Shown here: positions 1 to 5,977 of the stretch, piece by piece
Position numbering within the stretch: position 1 is the stretch's first letter
Layout of the letters: each line of letters starts with the position of its first letter
Source of the DNA: a virus
Strand: one strand, 5' to 3'
DNA: 23,514 bases
IMG/VR virus record: IMGVR_UViG_3300021478_000113
Coordinates: 1-23,514 of that record
Translations under genes and position numbers: made by a program
The notes under the pieces: model-generated
Databases searched by the model: none
Told to the model about the DNA's origin: nothing
What the model saw: the letters and a program-made list of their open reading frames with translations, nothing else

Positions 1-127
1 CTTTTTCTACGTGGAACCTTTTCGTGAAACATTGTCTGTCAAGGTAGAGAAGGGGTGGGGTCTTTGTTACATGTTTCCCGTGCTGTAGGTGGACGGGGCC
101 ATTGGGGTGTCATATAATCGCCGGTAT
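1..127. repeat. Left arm of 127-bp perfect terminal inverted repeat
   Basis: Bases 1-127 are the exact reverse complement of 23388-23514; identity stops at base 128 (G here, T in the complement of the other end). In the right arm the same DNA encodes the last 20 codons of the large terminase plus 66 bp downstream, so this arm holds an antisense fragment of the terminase 3' end (67-127). The outer part has three imperfect palindromes at 5-16, 20-29 and 32-42. The inner part has a good sigma70-like promoter pointing into the contig. A length of exactly 127 bp equals a widely used maximum assembly k-mer, so this may be a graph overlap into a longer repeat, or an assembly or amplification artefact, rather than the true repeat length. 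Confidence 0.97.
90..118 (+). promoter_or_regulatory. Candidate sigma70-type promoter inside the left terminal repeat
   Basis: A perfect -10 hexamer TATAAT (113-118) sits 17 bp downstream of TGGACG (90-95), which matches 4 of 6 positions of the -35 consensus. It would drive the accessory genes from base 126 or 261 onward. Because it lies in the inverted repeat, an identical copy exists at the right end, antisense within the terminase 3' end. The match is by eye only; in protein-coding-derived DNA it could be chance. Confidence 0.4.
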
Positions 128-239
128 GAAAAATTGGAATCAATACCTCGCGTTATTAAATCAGCATGTGACCACTCACCGAGAGTATTATGGTCATGGT
201 CATTCCTGTATGAGAATTATACAACTACCAATTCGGTAG
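126..239 (+). CDS. Possible 37-residue ORF straddling the repeat boundary
   Basis: An ORF starts at ATG 126 and ends with TAG 237-239, giving 37 residues that begin MKNWNQYLAL. No Shine-Dalgarno sequence precedes it, and its first two bases lie in the terminal repeat, so its true 5' end is uncertain if that repeat is an artefact. An overlapping frame is also open from GTG 89 to TAA 254-256 (about 55 codons). I recognise neither product. One may be the truncated 3' end of a gene that lies left of the contig. Confidence 0.2.
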   Translation: MKNWNQYLALLNQHVTTHREYYGHGHSCMRIIQLPIR

Positions 240-240
240 A

Positions 241-260
241 AATTAGTAGGTAATTAGTAG
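241..260 (+). repeat. 9-bp direct repeat AATTAGTAG, 11-bp period, before the first gene
   Basis: AATTAGTAG occurs at 241-249 and again at 252-260, directly before the ATG at 261. The 11-bp period is about one helical turn, as for tandem operator half-sites, and the AGTAGG at 245-250 may double as a weak ribosome binding site. Whether it binds a protein is unknown. Confidence 0.45.
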
Positions 261-515
261 ATGAATTTCACAGAAGCTTTAGAAGCGATTAACGTCGGTG
301 AGACCGTCATGCGCGGAAAGTGGAGCGGCAAAGCAAAGGTTTATCTAGTAGAAAATAAACTCAACAATATTAATCACGTTGAGGTTAGGACGCTAGGAAG
401 CTGTATCATGTACGCTGCTAGCTCTGAAGATTTACTTGCAAATGACTGGGAGTTAGTTAATAAAGAAGTGGCTCCTCAACAACCACAATTAAACCCAGAT
501 GAGATTGTACTATGA
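261..515 (+). CDS. DUF2829 / Tad2-like protein (candidate anti-Thoeris)
   Basis: An 84-residue protein with the layout of the DUF2829 family. It opens MNFTEALEAI, followed by a small-residue turn and a conserved-type W21-x-G23-K24. It closes with a D-L-L-A-x-D-W-E-x-V signature (about residues 57-66). Phage Tad2 proteins of this family sequester the cyclic ADP-ribose-type signal of Thoeris immunity and so block abortive infection; family members vary in ligand, and many are uncharacterised. Residues 67-84 are a Gln/Pro-rich tail outside the domain. The stop overlaps the next start (ATGA at 512-515), indicating translational coupling. A position at the end of the contig among small accessory genes fits an anti-defence gene. 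The family call is from recalled sequence pattern; the anti-Thoeris role is inference. Confidence 0.7.
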   Translation: MNFTEALEAINVGETVMRGKWSGKAKVYLVENKLNNINHVEVRTLGSCIMYAASSEDLLANDWELVNKEVAPQQPQLNPDEIVL

Positions 516-772
516 GTTTGCACCCTGCTAGAGATGAAGCTGAAGCCCGTAAGGTTAGAGAGACGATTGAGTTATGCGGAAAGAATCGTGGGCCTCATGA
601 CTATATCCCGATTGAATGGTTCTATATCAAGAATGACAAAGGAATCGAATACAAGCGTGTTTCTCGCTTCCTATGCCGTGTTTGTTTCGTCAATGTGAAC
701 ACGACTACCCTTATCAAGATGTACGCAGACGTTAGCACTGATGTCGCTGAAAATCACGATAGCGCTGGATAG
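512..772 (+). CDS. Small Cys/His protein of unknown function
   Basis: An 86-residue protein coupled to the preceding gene through an ATGA overlap. Cys22 and His29, followed later by a CxxC pair (Cys55 and Cys58), could form a single zinc site, although the spacing does not match a finger I can name. The N-terminus is charged and probably helical; the middle is rich in Tyr, Trp and basic residues. The last 41 bp run into the 3' end of the convergent minus-strand gene. I do not recognise a family. Confidence 0.65.
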   Translation: MSLHPARDEAEARKVRETIELCGKNRGPHDYIPIEWFYIKNDKGIEYKRVSRFLCRVCFVNVNTTTLIKMYADVSTDVAENHDSAG

Positions 773-1208
773 AATCATCTTTAACAGCCGCCCCCTTGGG
801 GGTGTTGTAGTATTTTTTGTAGTAATCCCAGATGGCATCCACATCGGTAGCGGATGGTAAAGGCTCCTGGATTCTCAGGTAAAAAATCCTCGTCATGGCT
901 GTCGCAAACCGTAGGTCATAGATAAGACGAGCCTCAGATGGCATCCTATTCACGTCAAAATTATTAAAGAGGCGTAAGCCTAGCTTGTTATCTGGTATGA
1001 TGAAATTATGCCAGATGTCATTATAGGTGACGGGTTCCATTTGATAGATGCCAAGTGCAGGGCCATTTACTTGCTGTAGGTATGTACCGCCTAGTGATTC
1101 AACGGCGCAGGTAAAGACCAAAAGCTCCTCTGCATCTTGAGAGTTAAGCAATAAGTCACTTAGACTTGACTTTACTATCAATTCCCTGAACTGATTAATG
1201 TTTAACAT
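732..1208 (-). CDS. Lysozyme/transglycosylase-like protein, the only minus-strand gene
   Basis: A 158-residue protein. The recognisable core has an E-S-x-G-G segment with Glu37 as the candidate catalytic acid, followed at about residues 50-59 by P-A-L-G-x-Y-Q-M-E-P, a pattern seen in phage proteins of lysozyme-like fold. The rest is helical, with a C-terminal W-D-Y-Y-K-K-Y-Y-N-T-P-K-G-A segment of that type. There is no signal peptide or transmembrane segment, so as an endolysin it would need a holin (not found here); it could instead be a virion-associated lysin. Start ATG is at 1206-1208 with AAAGGA upstream on the minus strand. It is oriented against every other gene and overlaps its convergent neighbour by 41 bp. 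The enzymatic role is inference. Confidence 0.6.
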   Translation of the reverse strand: MLNINQFRELIVKSSLSDLLLNSQDAEELLVFTCAVESLGGTYLQQVNGPALGIYQMEPVTYNDIWHNFIIPDNKLGLRLFNNFDVNRMPSEARLIYDLRFATAMTRIFYLRIQEPLPSATDVDAIWDYYKKYYNTPKGAAVKDDSIQRYRDFQRHQC

Positions 1209-1270
1209 TAATTCTAAAATCCTTTAAAATGAATCTATATTAAAGCATCGATTTAAGGAATGAAACCACG
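1209..1270. promoter_or_regulatory. Divergent intergenic region between lysin-like and small terminase genes
   Basis: This 62-bp AT-rich gap is the only divergent junction in the window. It must carry the start signals of the minus-strand gene and may carry a promoter for the rightward morphogenesis genes. It contains TATATT-like AT-rich hexamers but no convincing -35/-10 pair. A Shine-Dalgarno-like AAGGA lies about 11 bp before ATG 1271, and AAAGGA serves the minus-strand gene. Confidence 0.35.
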
Positions 1271-1885
1271 ATGTCAGTTACTAAAGGCTTAGAAGTAGAC
1301 TCAGTCTATAAACATTTTAAAAATAAGAACTCTCAAAAATATAAAGAGGAAGAACACTGTAAGCTTCTCATTAAGGTCATGATGGACGCAGATAATGGCT
1401 GCTATAGCGCCTTTTGTGTTCAAGCCATGATTGCTGAGACGACATTCTTTGCGTGGGTTAGAACCCATCAACTCTTCTGCAATCTCTATTACTTTAGCCG
1501 GATGGTCGCCAAGCAACTCTGGTATGAGGAAGGGAGACAGATACGGGATAGAGAATACCAAATCGGAACGATGAACTATGAGTTTGAACACTGGAAGCTC
1601 ATGGGCTGGACGAAGTTCGGCATCGGAAAGAACGCCCGTATAAGAATCAACGTTAATCCTGAAGCATCCCCCGCCAAGCACTACGCTGATATTTTAAGGC
1701 AAGCATCCGAGGGAGACTTCACCGCTTCCGAGTTTAAACAATTGATGGAAGCTGTTAATGTAGGTTTAAACGTACATCAAGTCTTTGAGTTACAAAAACA
1801 AATAGATGAGTTAAAATCGGACTTATCTGTTGTGAGGGAGAACACTGGTGTCCAAAATCCTTTCACAAATAAAGGAATTGCGTAA
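1271..1885 (+). CDS. Putative small terminase subunit / DNA-packaging protein
   Basis: A 204-residue protein at the head of the morphogenesis block, the usual site of the small terminase, which recognises phage DNA and hands it to the large subunit. A helical segment (about residues 50-70, with AETTFFAW) resembles the helix-turn-helix-like portion of podoviral packaging proteins. The C-terminus has a heptad-rich coiled coil (about residues 168-190), suitable for oligomerisation. Its large partner lies at the far right end of the window. The assignment rests on position, size and general pattern. Its last 38 bp overlap a GTG-started small gene. Confidence 0.6.
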   Translation: MSVTKGLEVDSVYKHFKNKNSQKYKEEEHCKLLIKVMMDADNGCYSAFCVQAMIAETTFFAWVRTHQLFCNLYYFSRMVAKQLWYEEGRQIRDREYQIGTMNYEFEHWKLMGWTKFGIGKNARIRINVNPEASPAKHYADILRQASEGDFTASEFKQLMEAVNVGLNVHQVFELQKQIDELKSDLSVVRENTGVQNPFTNKGIA

Positions 1886-1982
1886 ATTAATTAAGGTTCC
1901 TTGGAAAATTGTTTACGTGGACAGAGAAATTTGTCCTGAAGAATTTAAGCCAAAGACCATATACGTTCATATTTGGATATAA
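1848..1982 (+). CDS. 44-residue GTG-started small protein
   Basis: GTG at 1848 is preceded by GAGGGAG (1834-1840) with a 7-nt spacer, a near-ideal ribosome binding site that lies inside the upstream gene. The frame stays open for 44 codons to TAA 1980-1982, covering the otherwise empty gap before 1995. The product is basic at the N-terminus (lysine-rich, residues 3-20), then has an IVYVDRE segment and a hydrophobic C-terminus ending YVHIWI. No family recognised. The strong binding site and gap-filling position are the evidence that it is real. Confidence 0.6.
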   Translation: MSKILSQIKELRKLIKVPWKIVYVDREICPEEFKPKTIYVHIWI

Positions 1983-1994
1983 AGGGAGAGCCTT

Positions 1995-2309
1995 ATGAGT
2001 TGGTGGACAGACTTGAGAGACACGGTTGAGTACGTTGGTACCGCCGGAATGTACGACCCCAAGAAAAGCAGACAGAATGACCGTGACCAAAGAGACATGG
2101 TTAATTCCCAGATTAAAGCCTACCAAGACCAAACTAATCTAGCGAAGCAGCAACTCGATGAAGCACGCAAATCGACTGAGGCTGAGAAGCGCCGAGTAGA
2201 AGAGAAGCAGATTCGTTCACTAAGACGGAATTACCGCTCGCAAGGGGCAGGATTGCTCGGCGTTGGTAATCCAGCATCACAGGATATGAATTCTCAATTA
2301 GGCGGCTAA
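1995..2309 (+). CDS. Small coiled-coil phage protein upstream of the portal
   Basis: A 104-residue protein with a good AAAGGGAG ribosome binding site. It starts MSWWTDLRDTVEYVGTAGMYD, continues with a charged helical stretch (about residues 28-80, rich in Lys, Arg, Glu and Gln; likely coiled coil), and ends in a basic L-R-R-N-Y-R segment followed by a glycine-rich, leucine-containing tail. Small proteins with this pattern occur just before the portal in many podoviruses and are mostly annotated as hypothetical. It is probably virion-related or an assembly factor; this is inference from position. Confidence 0.65.
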   Translation: MSWWTDLRDTVEYVGTAGMYDPKKSRQNDRDQRDMVNSQIKAYQDQTNLAKQQLDEARKSTEAEKRRVEEKQIRSLRRNYRSQGAGLLGVGNPASQDMNSQLGG

Positions 2310-2312
2310 GAC

Positions 2313-3965
2313 ATGGATACTACCCAAGGAATGCCGCCAGTAGCGATGCCAGCGAATTCGTTACTCGAAACGCTACGCAAACGCTACAACGCAGCTAAGT
2401 ACGTTGCTGACCTATGGATACCCATACAGCAAGCTTCATATTTCTATTGCATCCCATTTAGAAATCGCTACTACCTGCCAGGCAAAGAATTCCAGGGTAC
2501 CATTCAGAACTCCCGTGTCTATGACACTACCGCTGTAGAATCCGTCTCAAACTTCGTCTCCAAGATTCATGACACTATGACACCCCCACAGACGCAATGG
2601 GGCTTCCTAGAAATCGATGATGCGATGGTTGATGACCCAGGTGCTGAAGATAATTTAAAGCTCCTAGAAGAAGCCCAGATGGTTCTTGACGCATACATGC
2701 GTAGGCTCTTTACTTACATCCATGCTTCAAACTTCGATGTCACGATTAACGAATGCTATTACGATTTAGCTGTTGGTACATCAGCGCTTATCATCAACCA
2801 GATTAGCGATGAGATGCCATTCATGTGTACCAGTATTCCAGCCGATAAGCTGGCAATCGAAGAGGCGGTGAATGGCAATATCGAGTCATGGTTCCGTACA
2901 TGGCAGAACCTAAAGATTTCAGAACTGAATACTCGATGGCCGCAAATAGTCATCAGCGATAACCTTCGCGCTTTGATGGCGAGTGACCCAGATGCAGTCG
3001 TCAGAAACATTTACGAAGGCGTGGCTTACTTCCCCAATTTCCCTCAGAAGTACCTATACGCTGTCTGGGCTGATAATGATTTGCTTTACTTCCAGTGGCT
3101 AGATTCAAGCCCTGGAATCGTGTGGCGTTGGAAGAAAGTCAATAATGAAACGTGGGGTCGCGGCCCAGTAATGGAAGCGCTACCGTCTATCATTAGCTTG
3201 AATGAAATGGCGAGGGTCGAACTTGCTTCTGCTAACCTTAATACTTTTAGACCTTATATGGGATTTAGTGACGCTGTATTTAATCCTCATACATTTAAGC
3301 TCGAACCGTTCACCATTATTCCGATTTCTCCGATTGGTAGCAATGGGCAGGTTCCTCTTATTCCCCTTCCTAACAGCGCATCTCCTGAGTTCGCACAGAT
3401 GACGATGGCTGATTTGAGAATGCAGATTAAGCAGCTTCTCTTCGCAGAACAGCCCCAAGATTCACGCAGCGTCCAGCCTCAGACAGCCTATGAGCTTGCT
3501 ATGAAGCAATCCACCTTGGCTGAAAAGATTGGCCCGATATTCTCACGTATGCAGCAAGAGTTCCTATGGCCTGTGGTTAAGCGCTTCGCTTACATCCTCA
3601 ATACAATGGGTCTCTTGCCCTACCCAAAAGTCGGTGGGCTTCCAGTGAAGTTCAAGTACAAGTCGCCTCTAGCGCTGGCTCATGGTCGCGCAGAGGTCGA
3701 GAAGTTCGTCCAGTTCGTCCAGGTCATGCAGGGCATTATGGGGCCAGAAGCTTCACAGCTTTACATCAATCCTAAGACCACGCCTTACATGCTGGCAAAT
3801 CTGATGCAAATTGATGAAAGGTTCTTGAATACTCCTGAACAAGTTGCGACTATTGCGCAGCAAATACAGAATAAGCAAAGCTTGATGGAACTGGCTAATT
3901 CGACAGGCAGTATGCCTGAACAGCCCCAGAACCCTAGCTCACAACCAATAGCTATGTCGCAATGA
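2313..3965 (+). CDS. Portal (head-to-tail connector) protein
   Basis: A 550-residue protein, close in size to T7 gp8 (536), of the podoviral head-to-tail connector family. It forms the dodecameric ring at the unique capsid vertex through which DNA is packed and ejected. The N-terminal helix (about residues 18-45) with an L-R-K-R-Y-N-A-A start, and the T-P-P-Q-T-Q-W segment (90-96), are typical. The C-terminus is Gln/Pro-rich and low-complexity. It follows the preceding stop by 3 bp, with AGGCGG as a weak binding site, and precedes a Bbp19-like gene and the scaffold gene, the standard order. Confidence 0.93.
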   Translation: MDTTQGMPPVAMPANSLLETLRKRYNAAKYVADLWIPIQQASYFYCIPFRNRYYLPGKEFQGTIQNSRVYDTTAVESVSNFVSKIHDTMTPPQTQWGFLEIDDAMVDDPGAEDNLKLLEEAQMVLDAYMRRLFTYIHASNFDVTINECYYDLAVGTSALIINQISDEMPFMCTSIPADKLAIEEAVNGNIESWFRTWQNLKISELNTRWPQIVISDNLRALMASDPDAVVRNIYEGVAYFPNFPQKYLYAVWADNDLLYFQWLDSSPGIVWRWKKVNNETWGRGPVMEALPSIISLNEMARVELASANLNTFRPYMGFSDAVFNPHTFKLEPFTIIPISPIGSNGQVPLIPLPNSASPEFAQMTMADLRMQIKQLLFAEQPQDSRSVQPQTAYELAMKQSTLAEKIGPIFSRMQQEFLWPVVKRFAYILNTMGLLPYPKVGGLPVKFKYKSPLALAHGRAEVEKFVQFVQVMQGIMGPEASQLYINPKTTPYMLANLMQIDERFLNTPEQVATIAQQIQNKQSLMELANSTGSMPEQPQNPSSQPIAMSQ

Positions 3966-3972
3966 GGAATTA

Positions 3973-4305
3973 ATGGAAAACGACTTTCAACATAATCCGA
4001 TTTTAGAACCCGAAGATTATTTTAAACAGTACAAAGAAAACATCGAGAAGATGAAGTCAGACCCTTCAGTCATTGAATTTGACAAGCTGGTCTATGAGCT
4101 TTTCAAGATGAATGAACAGGGTAGACGTTTCATGGAAATCGTCACTCAGCGCTACCTGATTCCAGCCTTGGCAAAGCCTGGCACTGCGACCTATCAGCTA
4201 GATGTGATGTGGGCTGAAGGCTTCAAAGACTTCGCACGAATGATTCTTATGGCAATAACTGCCCATGACCAGAAAATTTTAGCAGAGACCAACAATGTCA
4301 AATGA
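3973..4305 (+). CDS. Bbp19-like small head-region protein
   Basis: A 110-residue protein between portal and scaffold. The pattern F-D-x-L-V-Y-E-L-F-x-M-N-E-Q-G-R-R-F (about residues 36-53), a central PALAKPGTATY segment and a following helix with E-G-F-K-D-F-A-R resemble the Bbp19 family of podoviruses, whose function is not well defined. Its stop lies 11 bp inside the scaffold gene. The family call is moderate. Confidence 0.6.
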   Translation: MENDFQHNPILEPEDYFKQYKENIEKMKSDPSVIEFDKLVYELFKMNEQGRRFMEIVTQRYLIPALAKPGTATYQLDVMWAEGFKDFARMILMAITAHDQKILAETNNVK

Positions 4306-4966
4306 AGAAAATGAACAACCAAAGTGGTTTATAGACGAAGGGATGCCTGGTGCTGGTGATAGACCTGGTTGGCTTCCTGAGAAGTTTAAGAGTGTAGCTG
4401 ACATGGCACGCAGCAATGCCGAACTTGAGAAAAGGTTGGGTACTGTTCCGGACGAATACGACTTTGCTAAATCTCGATTCCTCGACCCTGACTACGTGCC
4501 ATTTCAAGAACTTCAGGTTGCCGCTAAAGAAAAGCGGGTGCCTCAAGAATTCATCGATAAGATGATAGAATCAGTCGATAAGTATGTGGACGAGTTCAGG
4601 ACTGACACGGCTGAAGAATTGAAGAAGCTAGGTGAGAATGCTAGGGAACGAGTCGTTACCCTGGATAACTGGGCAAAGGCTAATCTTTCAAAAGAAGCCT
4701 ATGAAGGTCTCACTAATAGCTTAAGCAATGCGGAATCCATTAAGGCACTCGAAGAATTAAGAGGTAAGATGATGTCAAGCACTCCCCAAGTACCGAACAA
4801 CCAGGGCAATGTCGGTGGCGGCCAATCCCTTGAAGACGTTAAAATGGAACTCCAAAATAACCTTCAAAAGTACAAAACGGACGAGAACTACCGTAAAGAC
4901 ATCCAAAAAAGACTGGAAGTCGCTGCTAAAAATACACCTGGCTTTGTTGACAAAGTAGGCGCGTAA
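4295..4966 (+). CDS. Scaffolding (capsid assembly) protein
   Basis: A 223-residue acidic, helical protein directly upstream of the capsid gene. The N-terminal pattern G-D-R-P-G-W-L-P-E-K-F-K-S-V-A-D-M-A (about residues 21-38), followed by A-E-L-E-K-R-L-G and a PDEYDF element, is characteristic of podoviral scaffold proteins. It would template procapsid assembly and leave before or during packaging. Middle and C-terminal helices (about residues 75-120 and 178-210) fit coiled-coil multimerisation, with a Gly/Asn/Gln linker between. The start overlaps the preceding gene by 11 bp. Confidence 0.85.
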   Translation: MSNEENEQPKWFIDEGMPGAGDRPGWLPEKFKSVADMARSNAELEKRLGTVPDEYDFAKSRFLDPDYVPFQELQVAAKEKRVPQEFIDKMIESVDKYVDEFRTDTAEELKKLGENARERVVTLDNWAKANLSKEAYEGLTNSLSNAESIKALEELRGKMMSSTPQVPNNQGNVGGGQSLEDVKMELQNNLQKYKTDENYRKDIQKRLEVAAKNTPGFVDKVGA

Positions 4967-5123
4967 GGCTGATAATATGTATCAGTCCATGAACCATTCT
5001 GACAAATGGCTTATGAAAGGACAACTTACTACCTAGACCTCGGCAACGAGACAATCTAAAAAGTGGCAAGCCCTGAGATGATTTAGTCAAAAACTTGATT
5101 AATAATTTTAGGGGTTAAAAGCC
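4967..5123 (+). other. Structured 157-nt intergenic segment before the capsid gene
   Basis: The longest gap in the structural block, holding no convincing gene. Three hairpins can be drawn: CTGATA/TATCAG with a 5-nt loop (4969-4985, extendable to 4988 with one bulge); CTCG-GCAA-CGAG, a GNRA-type tetraloop hairpin (5039-5050) flanked by complementary TAGA/TCTA (5034-5058); and an 8-bp stem with one G-T pair and AAAC loop (5083-5102) followed by TAATTTT. The capsid ribosome binding site (AGGGG, 5109-5113) follows the third. Likely roles are mRNA processing, 5' stabilisation or translational control of the capsid message. Tiny ORFs of 17-19 codons exist here but lack support. Confidence 0.5.
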
Positions 5124-5951
5124 ATGTCTACTTCATTAACAGCCGTCCAACAGATAGAGTTTGATGCGCTTGTAAAAGCTGAATATCAATCTCTTGGTTT
5201 CTTGTTAAGAGATACTGTTCGCGTCCGCCGAGACGTGATTGGTGCATCCGTATCATTCCGTAAAGTAAACCAGATTCAGGCCGTGCCTACTGGCTACTTA
5301 CAAACCGTGGTCATTCAAGACCCTGGTTACACCCAGTCTTCTGCCATCCTGCAAAAGTACACCGCACCTACAGCGGTTGACTCTGTTCAGGAATTGACCG
5401 TTAACTTCGATGCTAAGATGGAAAATGCCATGTTAGTAGCGAATGCTCTCGGCAGACGTTCTGACCAAATCATCATTAACTCGCTCGCTGTCAGCCCAGG
5501 TCAAACTGTGGTGAATGGCGGAACGAATATGACCTATTCCAAGTTTACTCAGGCTATTCAGTTCTTCGACAATAACGCTGTACCATTGCCGGAAAGATTC
5601 GCTGCCATGTCTGCTAGCAACTTCCAAAGCTTGCTACAGGCTGACCAGTTCGTTTCTACCTTCTACACACAAAACCGTGTGTTAGATAAGGGCTTTGTCC
5701 GCGATTACTTGGGCGTGAATATCATTATCATCCCTAACATGGTTGAAGGTGGCTTGCCAATTTCTGCCAATGTTAGAAAGACTTTCTTCTGGCACAAGCA
5801 GTCAACTGGTATGGGAATCGGTCACGACTTCCGCACCGAAATTAACTACTTGCCACGCGAAACGTCCTGGTTGGTAAACGGTATTTTCAGTGCAGGCGCT
5901 ATCACAATCGATAATCTCGGTATCATCGAAATCGATTGTTTAGAGTCCTAA
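5124..5951 (+). CDS. Major capsid protein (HK97-fold, Phage_capsid_2-like)
   Basis: A 275-residue protein following the scaffold gene. It matches the pattern of the Phage_capsid_2 type: an F-D-A-L-V-K-A-E-Y-Q start helix (about residues 13-22), a D-P-G-Y segment (66-69), an N-F-D-A-K-M-E strand-helix element (94-100), then A-L-G-R-R-S-D-Q-I-I (108-117). The C-terminal half has the beta-rich P-domain-like segment and ends in a hydrophobic strand. It builds the icosahedral shell. The ribosome binding site AGGGG has a 9-nt spacer. Shorter than T7 gp10 (about 345), but normal for this family. Confidence 0.88.
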   Translation: MSTSLTAVQQIEFDALVKAEYQSLGFLLRDTVRVRRDVIGASVSFRKVNQIQAVPTGYLQTVVIQDPGYTQSSAILQKYTAPTAVDSVQELTVNFDAKMENAMLVANALGRRSDQIIINSLAVSPGQTVVNGGTNMTYSKFTQAIQFFDNNAVPLPERFAAMSASNFQSLLQADQFVSTFYTQNRVLDKGFVRDYLGVNIIIIPNMVEGGLPISANVRKTFFWHKQSTGMGIGHDFRTEINYLPRETSWLVNGIFSAGAITIDNLGIIEIDCLES

Positions 5952-5977
5952 GCCATTAACGAACAGGAGTATTAGCC

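Noticed and set aside
1-127. Protein-primed linear phage (phi29 or PRD1 type) as the explanation of the inverted repeat
   Set aside because: No family B DNA polymerase or terminal protein gene is present, and the packaging genes are of terminase/T7 type.
67-216. Minus-strand open frame that continues the terminase C-terminal fragment of the left repeat into unique DNA
   Set aside because: About 48 open codons with no start codon at the 5' side; the extension shows no terminase motif and is probably chance.
4969-4988. Rho-independent terminator after the scaffold gene
   Set aside because: The hairpin is short and has no T-run after it; the operon evidently continues into the capsid gene.
4978-5058. 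Tiny ORFs of 17 to 19 codons (ATG 4978 and ATG 5006) in the pre-capsid gap
   Set aside because: Very short, overlapping the hairpins, with weak or no binding sites.
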